DNA of 64,000 nt from Streptomyces chattanoogensis (GTDB lineage: Bacteria; Actinomycetota; Actinomycetes; Streptomycetales; Streptomycetaceae). The position numbers and the translations under genes are program-made. Positions 9,357-17,981 of the stretch are shown piece by piece. The stretch lies in NCBI RefSeq assembly GCF_001294335.1, contig NZ_LGKG01000147.1:1-64000 (forward strand), read 5' to 3'. The notes under the pieces were generated by a model that did no database searches, was not told where the DNA came from, and saw only the letters and a list, made by a program, of their open reading frames with translations. Each line of letters starts with the position of its first letter. The first letter of the stretch is position 1.

Positions 9357-9971
9357 TTGCTGAGTCCAGCACCTGCAGTTCCGGGCCTTTGCATGGCGAG
9401 CCTTGATAAAACGTTGACCATCCAGCAGGCGAACCAGGAGTTCTTCCGGCAGTTCAACGGCTCGTCCGAGGACCTATGCGGCCGCAATTTCCGTGACGTG
9501 GTGCACCCGAGCGTGCAGCAGCCGTTAGTGCGCCAATTCTCCAATTTACTGGAAGGGAAGCATCAGCGATTCGTCACGCCCGTCATTGCCGTGGGGCCCG
9601 GCGAGGGGTCCGCCTTCACCGTTCCCCTCACCGCGGTCGCGGTGCGCGGCGGCCTGCCCGACACGACCGCGATCCTGGTCATGATGCCCTCGGCCGGGGA
9701 AGCCGAGGGGGCGCAGGTCGTGACCAAACGCAAGAAGATCCTCTCCGCGATGGACGCGCGCATCCTCGAAGGCATCGCCGCCGGCGTTTCCACCGTCCCC
9801 CTGGCAGCCAGGCTCTACCTCAGCCGGCAGGGCGTCGAGTACCACGTGACCTGCCTGCTGCGGAAGCTGAAGGTGCCCAACCGCGCCGCGCTGGTCTCCC
9901 GCGCATACTCCATGGGCGTGCTCAAGGTCGGCACCTGGCCGCCGGAAGTCGTGGACGACTTCGTGAAGTGA
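9357..9971 (+). CDS. PAS-LuxR transcriptional regulator (PimM family)
   Basis: This 204-residue protein has an N-terminal PAS sensor domain (about 12-115, with ANQEFFRQF and HPSVQQPL) and a C-terminal LuxR-type helix-turn-helix (about 140-200, with DARILEGIAAGVSTVPLA and LYLSRQGVEYHV). The composition is that of PimM, PteF, AmphRIV and NysRIV, conserved activators of polyene clusters that bind a GGGAWWTCC palindrome. The TTG at 9357 has AGGGAG seven bases upstream. An internal ATG at 9393 (MASLDK) matches the usual family start but has no clear ribosome binding site. A strong hairpin follows the stop. It probably acts below the SARP regulator and on the glycosyltransferase promoter. Confidence 0.9.
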   Translation: MLSPAPAVPGLCMASLDKTLTIQQANQEFFRQFNGSSEDLCGRNFRDVVHPSVQQPLVRQFSNLLEGKHQRFVTPVIAVGPGEGSAFTVPLTAVAVRGGLPDTTAILVMMPSAGEAEGAQVVTKRKKILSAMDARILEGIAAGVSTVPLAARLYLSRQGVEYHVTCLLRKLKVPNRAALVSRAYSMGVLKVGTWPPEVVDDFVK

Positions 9972-9992
9972 GCGGCCTGGGGCCCGCGCGGT

Positions 9993-10022
9993 CCGTCGCG
10001 AGCGGGCATCCGCTCGCGACGG
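9993..10022 (+). terminator. Hairpin terminator after the PAS-LuxR gene
   Basis: A perfect 13-bp stem (9993-10005 with 10010-10022) with loop GCAT lies 22 bases after the stop codon. Confidence 0.75.
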
Positions 10023-10234
10023 TGACTGGGGCGGCGTTCGCCCATCGGCGGTCGAAGCGCCGACTGGCCCAGGCGTGCACGCGTTGGCGCGGCACTTGGG
10101 GCTCGTCGATCCCTGGATGCCTGCTCTCGTCCGGGTGCCTGGGCGGGACGTGCGAAAGCCGGCCGCCTCGTAAGGGCGTTGGGGTGGTGTGGTTCGATCC
10201 CTTGGGTCACTTCCCGGAACGAAGGCGAGCAGCA

Positions 10235-11161
10235 ATGACCGGCTATCTGCGCACCAAGGAGTTCCACGGCCGGCCCTTGCAGGCGTTCGATCCGGACGGT
10301 GGTGCAAGGGCCGTCCGGCAGGGACCGGCCTGGAGTCTGAGCGCGCCGGTCTCGGGACCGCCCGAGTTCCCCGAGGTCTTCGAGCGCTTTGTGCAGTCGG
10401 TGGACACCACCCAAGTCACCACTCTGGTAGTGGGTTTCACAGGCTTCGACGGCCCGGACGCCGCCACCTCCCTGCTTGCGGCCGCCGAGCGCTTCCCGCA
10501 GTTGCGGGCGTTGTATCTCGGCGACGAGGAGGACTTCCCCTGCATCTGGCAGACCGACCTCACACCCGTCCTTGAGCGCTTCCCGCTGTTGGAGAGACTG
10601 GACGTCCGGGGCAAGCAGGGATGGGAGCTGCAACCCTTCCGTCATGCCGCACTGAAAACCCTGCGGTTCGAGTCCTGCGGCCTGCCGTCCGGCGTCCTGC
10701 AGGCGGTCGCGGCCAGCGACCTTCCCGGGCTGGGACACCTGGACCTATGGCTCGGCGTCGATGACGACGGGCTCGAAGTGGCCGACGTCTTCGATCTGAC
10801 GCCCCTCCTGAGCGGAGAGCGGCTGCCTTCGCTGCGATCCCTGGGCCTGGAGAACAGCTCGATCCAGGACGAGATGGCAGAGGCGGCATCGACCGCTCCT
10901 GTGGTGGCGCGCCTCCGGTCCCTGAGCCTGGCCCTGGGCGCGCTGAGCGACCGGGGCGCGGAAAGCCTGCTCTGCGGACAGCCGCTGACCCATCTGCAGC
11001 GTCTGGACCTCCACCACCACTATCTGTCCGACGGCATGATGGAGCGACTGCGGGCCGCATACCCGGATACCGACGTCGACCTCGGCGAGGCGCAGGGCGA
11101 ATATCACGGTCCCTTCGACGATGAGGCCTATCTCTGGGTCGCCGACGGACGGGACTTCTGA
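10235..11161 (+). CDS. Leucine-rich-repeat protein, STM4015 family
   Basis: This 308-residue protein is built from irregular leucine-rich repeats (for example LRALYLGDEE, LERLDVRG, LGHLDLWLG, LRSLGLENSS, LQRLDLHHHYLS), with no signal peptide or membrane segment. It resembles the STM4015-type LRR proteins common in streptomycetes, whose function is unknown and which are often encoded alone or near WGR-like proteins. The ATG at 10235 follows a purine-rich GAAGGCGAG. The ORF is open upstream to 9968, but that part overlaps the terminator and reads as low-complexity sequence. It does not look like part of the polyketide cluster. Confidence 0.75.
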   Translation: MTGYLRTKEFHGRPLQAFDPDGGARAVRQGPAWSLSAPVSGPPEFPEVFERFVQSVDTTQVTTLVVGFTGFDGPDAATSLLAAAERFPQLRALYLGDEEDFPCIWQTDLTPVLERFPLLERLDVRGKQGWELQPFRHAALKTLRFESCGLPSGVLQAVAASDLPGLGHLDLWLGVDDDGLEVADVFDLTPLLSGERLPSLRSLGLENSSIQDEMAEAASTAPVVARLRSLSLALGALSDRGAESLLCGQPLTHLQRLDLHHHYLSDGMMERLRAAYPDTDVDLGEAQGEYHGPFDDEAYLWVADGRDF

Positions 11162-11185
11162 GCGGGCGGGACGGCAAGCCGGCTC

Positions 11186-11413
11186 CTACCGGCGCGACAG
11201 CGAAGCGACGACCGTCGTGAGGAGGGTGACGCCCGCGAACGCCACACCCAGCGGGGTGCCCAGGGACGGGTGACGCCACGTCACGTACACGAGGATGCCC
11301 GCACCCATCAGCCCCAGCAGTGCCAGGACGAGCATCAGCAGCGACCAGACGGTACGCGCCGGCACGGTGTCTTGCGGCTGAGGGGTGCCCTCGTCCGGAA
11401 TTCTCGTGGGCAT
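11186..11413 (-). CDS. Small two-helix membrane protein
   Basis: This 75-residue protein has a hydrophilic N-terminus (about 20 residues) and two hydrophobic segments, about 23-45 (WSLLMLVLALLGLMGAGILV) and 54-72, so it should sit in the cytoplasmic membrane. The ATG at 11413 is chosen over the longer reading to 11494 because AGGAG lies six bases upstream. It is convergent with the LRR gene. No family is recognised. Confidence 0.6.
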   Translation of the reverse strand: MPTRIPDEGTPQPQDTVPARTVWSLLMLVLALLGLMGAGILVYVTWRHPSLGTPLGVAFAGVTLLTTVVASLSRR

Positions 11414-11540
11414 GACCACTCCTGTCTTGGGGGTGCCGGAGGCACGGGGTGGATGACTGGACGGAGACCGTGGGGCCGGTGGGGAGTCGGCCACTCAGGG
11501 CCGCGGCGTCTCCTACCACTCCAAGTCCCGCCGTCCCCAC

Positions 11541-11563
11541 GGGAATTTTCCTTTCCGGGCCGT
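11541..11563 (+). promoter_or_regulatory. Possible ECF-type promoter ahead of the sigma factor
   Basis: GGGAAT at 11541 and CGT at 11561 resemble the -35 GGAA and -10 CGT elements used by many ECF sigma factors, but the 14-15 base spacer is slightly short. It lies 80-100 bases upstream of the sigma-factor start and could be autoregulatory. Weak evidence. Confidence 0.3.
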
Positions 11564-11646
11564 GAAAAATCCGCGGTCCGTTCCGCGTCCATAGAGGGAG
11601 CCCGGGGCGTTGAAGGCAGCACCCGGACAGCGGAGAGGCACCACAC

Positions 11647-12216
11647 ATGAGGCACCTCGCAGACGGCGGCGACGACTCCCCGGAGTTGTCCCGCAAGCTG
11701 TCGAAGGAACGCGAGGCGGCGCTGAAGGAGGCGCTGAGCAGCGTTGTGCCGCGGCTGATCTCCTCGGTCACGCGGGTCACGCACGACTACCACCTGGCCG
11801 AGGACATCACCCAGGAGGTATGCATCGCCGTCTTCCAGGAGTTCCGTAAGGGAACGAAGTTCAACAAGCCGGTCATCGTGTTCGCCACCGCGGTGGCCCG
11901 CAACAAGCTCCGCGACTACTGGCGCAAGAGCTCCTCGGGCGAACGCCCCTACGACGAACCTCCCGAGCACGCCAGGCAGTTCAGCTCCAGTCCGGTCGCC
12001 GGCCTGGAGTACCTCGAGCTGCTCGAATCGGTGAAGGCGGCCATCGCCAACGAACGGCAGGCGGCCGTCTGGGAGCTCACACACATCTGGGGCCTCATGG
12101 GCCTCGAGATCGCCGAGCTGCTGGAGATCTCGTCGGCAACGGTCAGCCGTGAGCTGGCCGCGGCCGAGAAGAAGGCCAAGCTCTGCCAGGACGACGAGGA
12201 GGCGGAGCCGGCATAG
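11647..12216 (+). CDS. ECF-family RNA polymerase sigma factor
   Basis: This 189-residue protein has a sigma region 2 (about 30-98, with DYHLAEDITQEVCIAVFQEF and KLRDYWRK), a short linker, and a sigma region 4 helix-turn-helix (about 130-175, with LEIAELLEISSATVSRELAAAE). It should direct RNA polymerase to a small regulon. There is no anti-sigma gene next to it; the next ORF is an 80-residue soluble protein separated by two hairpins. GGAGAGG precedes the ATG by eight bases. Confidence 0.85.
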   Translation: MRHLADGGDDSPELSRKLSKEREAALKEALSSVVPRLISSVTRVTHDYHLAEDITQEVCIAVFQEFRKGTKFNKPVIVFATAVARNKLRDYWRKSSSGERPYDEPPEHARQFSSSPVAGLEYLELLESVKAAIANERQAAVWELTHIWGLMGLEIAELLEISSATVSRELAAAEKKAKLCQDDEEAEPA

Positions 12217-12232
12217 GCGGAATCCGGGCTCC

Positions 12233-12257
12233 CGGCGGCCGCACACGGTGGCCGCCG
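12233..12257 (+). terminator. Hairpin after the sigma-factor gene
   Basis: An 8-bp perfect stem (12233-12240 with 12250-12257) with a 9-base loop begins 17 bases after the stop codon. Confidence 0.4.
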
Positions 12258-12301
12258 TGCCCCGGCTCCGCCCCGGGGTGCCGGGTTGGATCCCGCCCGG
12301 T

Positions 12302-12333
12302 GGCCACGGCCGGTCCACTCACTGGCCGTGGCC
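12302..12333 (+). terminator. Second hairpin between sigma factor and small ORF
   Basis: A perfect 10-bp stem (12302-12311, GGCCACGGCC, with 12324-12333) has a 12-base loop. It could terminate the sigma-factor transcript or attenuate read-through into the next gene. Confidence 0.5.
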
Positions 12334-12377
12334 GCAGGGTGGAATCCACCACACCAGTAGATCTGAAGGGGAATTAC

Positions 12378-12620
12378 ATGAGTGATCGACAGTCCTCTCC
12401 ACACGAGAGGATGCTCGCCTACCTCCGGGCGGGGGACCGGCTCGTGCCTGGGGGGACGCGCACGGCCCAGGACTGGGACTCGCTGTACCGGGTGATCGCG
12501 GAAGCAGCCGACCCCCTCTGCGCAGAGCCCCCCGAAACGCCTGACCTCTCGTCGGAGGCCTGGTACCAGAATGCACTCGACACCGGGATGGAACGATCCG
12601 TGGTCAGGTGGGGCAAGTGA
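12378..12620 (+). CDS. Small hypothetical protein
   Basis: This 80-residue soluble acidic protein (MSDRQSSPHERMLAYLRAGD, later TAQDWDSLYRVIAEAADPL) has no recognised family. The ATG at 12378 has AAGGGG seven bases upstream, and codon use looks like that of real streptomycete genes. It follows the ECF sigma factor but has no anti-sigma features. Confidence 0.6.
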   Translation: MSDRQSSPHERMLAYLRAGDRLVPGGTRTAQDWDSLYRVIAEAADPLCAEPPETPDLSSEAWYQNALDTGMERSVVRWGK

Positions 12621-12825
12621 CCCCAGAGGGAAGACCACACTCACGCGCCGGCCGGATCGGGATGGCCCGCCGCCCGGTCGCAGCCATCGCGGCCCTCGTG
12701 TGCGCCGTTGCTCACCGCAGGTGGGGACGGACGACGTATGTGACGGCGTTCCTGCGGACTCTCAATCCTGCCTGGTGCAGGTTCCTGGTAGCAGTGGGAC
12801 GAGAGTCCGCCTAGAGGGCGAAGGA

Positions 12826-12867
12826 CCGGTCGGTGTGGCCATACAGGGGGAGGGCCACACCGACCGG
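12826..12867. terminator. Strong hairpin terminator
   Basis: A perfect 15-bp stem (12826-12840 with 12853-12867) has a 12-base loop. It separates the sigma-factor region from rph. Confidence 0.75.
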
Positions 12868-13105
12868 CCCCGCCATTGCCTGGACCGCTCCGGTGTCCCG
12901 TGACCGGGCGTATGGATGTCGGCCGATGTGAGCTACGGCGGCCGTCAAGCGTCCGTTTGGCGAGCGACATCCGCCTGGGCCAACCACGCGTACCCGTACG
13001 CGGCGTGCCACCACTTCGCGAGAAACGTGCCGGCCCAGCTGGACGGCAAAAAGGCAAAGGCAAGGAGATGCCTCTCCTCGCCACTCTTAACGTATAGCGC
13101 ACTGG

Positions 13106-13124
13106 GGGGCTTGCGGCAAGACCC
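13106..13124 (+). promoter_or_regulatory. Rifamycin-associated element (RAE)
   Basis: GGGGCTTGCGGCAAGACCC is an imperfect 19-bp palindrome that matches the RAE described upstream of rifampin-inactivating genes in actinomycetes, differing at one base from the form I recall (GGGGCTTGCGGCAAGGCCC). RAEs mediate rifamycin-inducible expression. It lies 271 bases upstream of the rph start, in the same orientation. Confidence 0.8.
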
Positions 13125-13395
13125 GGGTGGTGACGCAAAATCGTCGGCCGAGGCCACAAGCTGCAGAAATGGGGCACGACGTGCGTGTGTTGTCGACGTA
13201 TGGGGGACGCGGTGGCGTCGAACCAGTGGGGGGACCGGCAGTGCGGTCGCGAGCGCTCGGGGCGGTGGTGCGGGGGTGCGCGCCACCCGACTCGTCAGAC
13301 GGAGCGCTGACAAGAGGTTCGGCAGAGCTGGAGGCTCCGGTGATGCGATCGGCCAGTGCAGGGCGACGGGACACGACTGCCTCGGAGGTAGCGCG

Positions 13396-15996
13396 ATGAT
13401 CGAGCAGTACGTGTGGGATCTTCACGAGGTTGACGAGACGCAGGTCGCGGTCGTCGGCGGCAAGGGCGCGCACCTGGGCGGGCTGTCGCGGATCGAAGGC
13501 ATCCGCGTGCCGGCCGGCTTCTGCGTGACGACGGACGCCTTCCGGCGGATCATGGCGGAAGCACCGTCGATCGACGATCGGCTCGCTCAGCTGTCGCGTC
13601 TGAACCCGGACGACCGGGAGGCGATCCGCACGCTCAGCGCGCAGATCCGCCGGGCCATCGAAGGGATCGCCATCCCGGGCGATCTCGCGGCGGCGATCAC
13701 CCGCGCGCTCGCCCGGCTCGGTGAGCACACCGCCTATGCCGTCCGATCCAGCGCGACGGCAGAGGACCTGCCCACGGCCTCCTTCGCCGGCCAGCAGGAC
13801 ACCTACCTGAACGTCGTGGGGCCGACGGCGATCCTCCAGCACGTCAGCCGGTGCTGGGCCTCGCTGTTCACCGAGCGGGCCGTGACCTACCGCCAGCGGA
13901 ACGGCATCGACCACCGTACGGTCCATATGGCCGTGGTCGTGCAGCAGATGGTCTTCCCCCATGCGGCCGGCATCCTGTTCACGGCCGACCCCGTCACAGG
14001 CAACCGGAAGGTCGCCACCGTGGACGCCGGCTTCGGCCTCGGCGAGGCCCTGGTCTCCGGCCTGGTGAACCCGGACGTCTTCACGGTGCGGGACGGCGAA
14101 GTCGTCAGCAAGGCGATCGCCGCCAAAGAGCGTGCCGTTCAGGCCCTGTCGGCCGGCGGCACGCAGGAAGTGGCGATCGACGCGCAGCGGCAGGAGCAGC
14201 CGGCGCTGACGGATGCGCAGGTCGTGCAGCTCGTGCAGCTCGGGCGGCGGATCGAAGCGTACTTCGGCCGCCCGCAGGACATCGAATGGTGCCTGGTCGA
14301 CGATGGCTTCCGGATCGTGCAGAGCCGGCCGATCACGACGCTGTTCCCCATCCCCGACATCGGCGATCAGGAAAATCACGTCTACCTCTCCGTCGGGCAT
14401 CAGCAGATGATGACCGACCCCATGAAGCCCCTGGGCATCTCCATGTGGCAGCTGACGGCGATGGCGCCGATGCACGAGGCCGGCGGGAGGCTGTTCGTCG
14501 ACGCCACCCGGGCCCTGGCCTCGCCCGCGGGTCGCGCCGGCTTCCTGGACCTTGTGGGGAGAGGCGATCCGCTGGTCAGGGACGCACTGGAGACCGTCCT
14601 CGACCGCGACGGTTTCGTTCCGTCGCTCCCGGACGCGGGTCCCGGCAGGCGGTCGGCCGGTGCGCCCGCCCCGATCGAGACCGATCCGGCCGTCGTCACC
14701 AAGCTGATCGAGCGCAGCCAGGCGTCCATCGCCGCCCTGGAGCGCGACATCCGGGCGAAGACCGGACCGGCGCTGTTCGACTTCCTGCTGGAGGCCTTCG
14801 AGGAACACAAGCGGGTCCTCAGTGACCCCTTGAGCATGCAGGCGATCATGGCGGGGATGGAGGCCACGTGGTGGCTCAACGACAAGCTGCAGGAGTGGTT
14901 GGGCGAGAAGAACGCGGCTGACACGCTCACCCTGTCCGCCCCCGACAACATCACGTCGGAGATGGGACTGGCGCTGCTCGACGTCGCGGACGTGATCCGC
15001 CCGCATCCGGAGCTGGTGGCGTTCCTGCAGAACGTCGACGTCGGGGACGAGGGCTTCCTGGACGGCATGGCGAAACTCGCGGGCGGGGCCGAAGCGCGCG
15101 ACGCCATCGAGGCCTACCTCGACCGGTACGGCATGCGCTGCGTCGGCGAGATCGACATCACGAGGCCGCGTTGGCGCGAGCGCCCCACCACGCTCGTGCC
15201 CGTGATCCTCGACAACGTCAGGAACTTCGAGCCGGGTGCCGCCGAGCGGCGCTTCGAGCAGGGGCAACAGAAGGCGCAGGAGAAGGAACAGGAGGTGCTG
15301 TCACGCCTGCGGGCCCAGCCGGACGGGGACCGGAAAGCCGACGAGGCCAAGCGGATGATCGACCGGGTCCGGACCTTCATCGGGTACCGGGAGTACCCGA
15401 AGTACGGCATCATCAGCCGCTACTTCGTCTACAAGCGGGCCCTGCTGGAGGAGGCCGAGCGCCTCGTGCGGGCCAACGTGCTTCCTGAGAAGGAGGACGT
15501 CTTCTACCTCACGTTCCAGGAATTCCACGACGCCGTGCGCTCGCACCAGGTGGACGACCAGCTCATCCGGCAACGCAGGGAAGCCTTCCGGTCGTACCAC
15601 GCGCTCACACCGCCCCGGGTGCTCACATCGGACGGTGAGGCACTCACAGGGGCGTACCGGCGCGACGACGTACCGGCCGGCGCCCTGACCGGCCTGCCGG
15701 TTTCCGCCGGGACCATCGAGGGAAGAGCCCGCGTCATCCTCGACATGGCGGAAGCCGATCTCGAAGCGGGCGATATTCTGGTCACGCCCTTCACGGACCC
15801 CAGCTGGTCGCCGCTGTTCGTCGGAATCGCGGGCCTGGTGACGGAGGTGGGCGGCCTGATGACCCATGGCGCAGTGATCGCCCGGGAGTACGGCTTGCCG
15901 GCCGTCGTGGGCGTGGAGCAGGCCACCCGGCTGATCCGGGACGGGCAGCGGATCCGTGTGCACGGAACCGACGGGTACGTCGAGATCCTGCCCTGA
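13396..15996 (+). CDS. rph: Rifampin phosphotransferase
   Basis: This 866-residue enzyme inactivates rifamycins by ATP-dependent phosphorylation of the ansa-bridge C21 hydroxyl. It has an N-terminal ATP-grasp domain (about 1-315, beginning after VVGGKGAHLGGLSRI, with YAVRSSATAEDLPTASFAGQ), a central rifampin-binding domain (about 320-750), and a C-terminal swivelling phospho-histidine domain of the PEP-synthase type, with the catalytic histidine in GGLMTHGAVIAREYG (residue 824). The length agrees with characterised RPH proteins of about 866-868 residues. The ATG at 13396 has GGAGG eight bases upstream; the open frame further upstream runs through the RAE and is not coding. The RAE at 13106 supports induction by rifamycins. 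Confidence 0.93.
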   Translation: MIEQYVWDLHEVDETQVAVVGGKGAHLGGLSRIEGIRVPAGFCVTTDAFRRIMAEAPSIDDRLAQLSRLNPDDREAIRTLSAQIRRAIEGIAIPGDLAAAITRALARLGEHTAYAVRSSATAEDLPTASFAGQQDTYLNVVGPTAILQHVSRCWASLFTERAVTYRQRNGIDHRTVHMAVVVQQMVFPHAAGILFTADPVTGNRKVATVDAGFGLGEALVSGLVNPDVFTVRDGEVVSKAIAAKERAVQALSAGGTQEVAIDAQRQEQPALTDAQVVQLVQLGRRIEAYFGRPQDIEWCLVDDGFRIVQSRPITTLFPIPDIGDQENHVYLSVGHQQMMTDPMKPLGISMWQLTAMAPMHEAGGRLFVDATRALASPAGRAGFLDLVGRGDPLVRDALETVLDRDGFVPSLPDAGPGRRSAGAPAPIETDPAVVTKLIERSQASIAALERDIRAKTGPALFDFLLEAFEEHKRVLSDPLSMQAIMAGMEATWWLNDKLQEWLGEKNAADTLTLSAPDNITSEMGLALLDVADVIRPHPELVAFLQNVDVGDEGFLDGMAKLAGGAEARDAIEAYLDRYGMRCVGEIDITRPRWRERPTTLVPVILDNVRNFEPGAAERRFEQGQQKAQEKEQEVLSRLRAQPDGDRKADEAKRMIDRVRTFIGYREYPKYGIISRYFVYKRALLEEAERLVRANVLPEKEDVFYLTFQEFHDAVRSHQVDDQLIRQRREAFRSYHALTPPRVLTSDGEALTGAYRRDDVPAGALTGLPVSAGTIEGRARVILDMAEADLEAGDILVTPFTDPSWSPLFVGIAGLVTEVGGLMTHGAVIAREYGLPAVVGVEQATRLIRDGQRIRVHGTDGYVEILP

Positions 15997-16009
15997 TCGA
16001 CCGGCACGC

Positions 16010-16270
16010 CACTGGGAGGTGTTGAGCGGGCGGGCACGCGCCCGGGCCAAGCCCGGCGACGGTCCGGTGCAGATCGTCCGGATGTTCACACTCGCCAAGG
16101 GCTCGGCGGTCAAGGCCCGTACCCAGGCGATCAACCAGCTCCAGGCCGTACTCTTCCCGCCGACCCGGTCCTGCGGGAGGAACTGGCCAGGCTGAACAAC
16201 CCGGCCCTGATTCGCACCCGCGTGCGGATCAGGGCCGACGCCGCGCTGCACCGGCTCGTGCGGACCGCGA
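16010..16270 (+). pseudogene. Remnant of an IS110-family transposase
   Basis: From 16021 a frame reads VLSGRARARAKPGDGPVQIV, then MFTLAKGSAVKARTQAINQLQAVL. This is the characteristic central region of IS110-type transposases, just after the DEDD catalytic part. The frame shifts near 16170, and NNPALIRTRVRIRADAALHRL continues in another frame. Both the N-terminus and the C-terminal serine domain are missing. It starts directly after rph and marks an old insertion at the left side of the polysaccharide region. Confidence 0.65.
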
Positions 16271-16943
16271 GGCCGCTTACCGGCCCACCGGCCTGCACAT
16301 CAACGATTGCTCGCTGCCCGGGCAGATCCACACCGGCGCATCCGCGGTCCCAACGGTGGGGCTTGAGGTGCCCAAGACGTTGCTGCCGGCGGTGGGCTCA
16401 CCGTCACCACCGAACACGGGGCGGAGTCAAGGTATTGCATGCGTCGTCGGAGCCTGGCAAGAAGGAAACGCGCGACGCCATCGGATCCGGGGCGGCTGGT
16501 CCGACTCCATGCGGGCCTTCCTCCGCCGGTACGCAGCAGCCCGGCGAAGGCGGCCCTGCGATGCTCTTGCTCGTCTGCCGTACGGCGCACCGAGACCGTG
16601 AGGAGGGGCAGACCGGCGCCCGAGTTCGGGATGCGGTCCGCTGCGCTCCGGCGCAGGCTGGAGGTATGACGGATGCCGCCTGTGATCGTGTATCCGTCAT
16701 ACAGCGGCGGCCGAGGAAGGTCGTGATCCGCAGGCAGGACGCCGGACGCCGGTCGCGCACGCGGCCCATGGTGATCTGATCAAGCTCCTACGCCGCGCCG
16801 GCCGCGATGTCGATCAAGGCGGCTCTCGACGACCGCGAGTTCATCGAGTGCGCGGCGGACCGGATGTGTGCACGGCACGAGGGCTGTCCGGTCCGGCGTG
16901 GACTCGTTCGTCCGGTCGTCGTCTTCCTTTTCCGGAGGTGGCC
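16271..16943. other. Region with no supportable gene
   Basis: Several short open frames exist on both strands, but none has family resemblance, a good ribosome binding site and consistent codon use together. It is probably decayed DNA beside the IS110 remnant. Confidence 0.4.
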
Positions 16944-17174
16944 ATGACTGGCAAGGTTCCCATGACTGGCACCACAGCGGTGCAGCACGCGCGGACCGCA
17001 ACGCTTCCCAAAGAAGCCGAACTCGGCGATGTCTTTCGTATCGAGCACAGGAGCGGTGGTCCTCTTACTTGGGAGCCCTTCTGCACCATTTGGCTGTGCA
17101 CCGGTCACGACCGCCTCACGTCCTTCGCCCAGTGGCAGCAGGTGCAGCTGGGCGAAGAGCAGCTCGGCGAGTAG
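16944..17174 (+). CDS. Small hypothetical protein, possibly a truncated gene
   Basis: This open frame of 76 residues (MTGKVPMTGTTAVQHARTAT, later GDVFRIEHRSGGPLTWEPFC) is preceded by a good GGAGG five bases before the ATG. No family is recognised. The antisense strand (up to about 17495) also reads partly protein-like, with VRLFLDRSDVTDEFIDAVVA, so it is uncertain which strand, if either, is or was coding. Confidence 0.35.
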   Translation: MTGKVPMTGTTAVQHARTATLPKEAELGDVFRIEHRSGGPLTWEPFCTIWLCTGHDRLTSFAQWQQVQLGEEQLGE

Positions 17175-17981
17175 ACCGCGGGCCGTCGCACCCCTGCGAC
17201 CTCGTCGCGTTTCTGGCAGCCGCCCTTCGAGCGTGGTGAGCCATCGGGCGACGACGGCGTCGATGAACTCGTCGGTCACGTCGCTGCGGTCGAGGAAGAG
17301 CCGAACGAGGACCGGCCCGTTGGGCCGGGGGTACTCGGCGTCGTAGAGCTGGATGCCTGAGGGCCGGCAGCGGTGTGTTGCGGGTTGTGAGGCGGTCCTG
17401 GCTGATGCGCACAAGGGCCTGGGCCCGGCCCAGCTGCCAGTGCCGGGACGCCTCGCGGGTGCCGGGGCCGTGGCCCAGAGAACCCCCATCATCACAGGTC
17501 ACAAGGCACGTCTTCGTCGTCGAGGCACCAATAGGCGATCACCGGTCCGTGGGTCCAGCCTCAAAGGTTGGGCACATTTTGCACACATCCTCTCTACAAA
17601 CTGGTCGCGGTGGTCTAGATTGACCGTGCTTCAGCTGGTCGGTCATGAGACGACCAATAACGATCTATAGGTCCGGCACTACGGAACGGTCAGCAGTCGC
17701 ATCCCCAGCGCCGTGTGGGGGTGATCAATTCTTGGAGCCTCAGAGGGCCTTGAGTGCGGGGAGCACCCGAGGTTTCGACGGGTTTCCGTGTACCTCGAAG
17801 GTCTGGCATGCAGGTAAGTCCGCTGCCGCCAGGGTGGGTTGTTCAACTAGCGCTGAAATAGCCGCGATGTCATGCGCGGGGGGCTGAGGCCTCCCGAGGC
17901 GAAGAACAGCGCGGCGCGGGGGGCGGGGGCCTCCCGAGGGGTGGAACAGCGGGGGGCGGGGGCCTCCCGGGGGGAGGAACC
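17175..17981. other. Intergenic region and leader of the polysaccharide operon
   Basis: No convincing gene is present. AT content rises locally at 17560-17670, the likely promoter region, with TTGACC at 17620-17625 and an inverted repeat TGGTCG/CGACCA at 17636-17656. The stretch from about 17670 to 17981 would be an untranslated leader of roughly 300 bases, ending in three GC-rich tandem repeats just before the first gene. Confidence 0.45.
17874..17975 (+). repeat. Three GC-rich tandem repeats before the first polysaccharide gene
   Basis: Three imperfect copies of a unit with a G-run, the core GGCCTCCCG and then a GAACAGC-like end start near 17874, 17914 and 17951. The GGCCTCCC cores are at 17888, 17928 and 17961. 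The last copy merges into the ribosome binding site (GGGGGGAGGAA) of the gene at 17982, so extra or missing copies would change the leader structure. Confidence 0.7.

Larger units (their letters stand above)
12621..13395. other. 775-base region without a convincing gene: terminator, RAE and rph leader
   Basis: Short open frames here on both strands are low-complexity and lack ribosome binding sites. The recognisable elements are the hairpin at 12826-12867 and the rifamycin-associated element at 13106-13124. The 271 bases between that element and rph would form a long untranslated leader. Confidence 0.5.

Noticed and set aside
12916..13395. N-terminal extension of rph
   Set aside because: The extension translates through the RAE and is low-complexity; the ATG at 13396 has a good ribosome binding site and gives the family length.
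13087..15267. A 726-codon minus-strand open frame over rph
   Set aside because: It is the antisense of a gene whose identity is clear from conserved motifs.
17670..17981. Riboswitch in the polysaccharide-operon leader
   Set aside because: The leader is long and can form hairpins, but I could not match it to a known riboswitch class.
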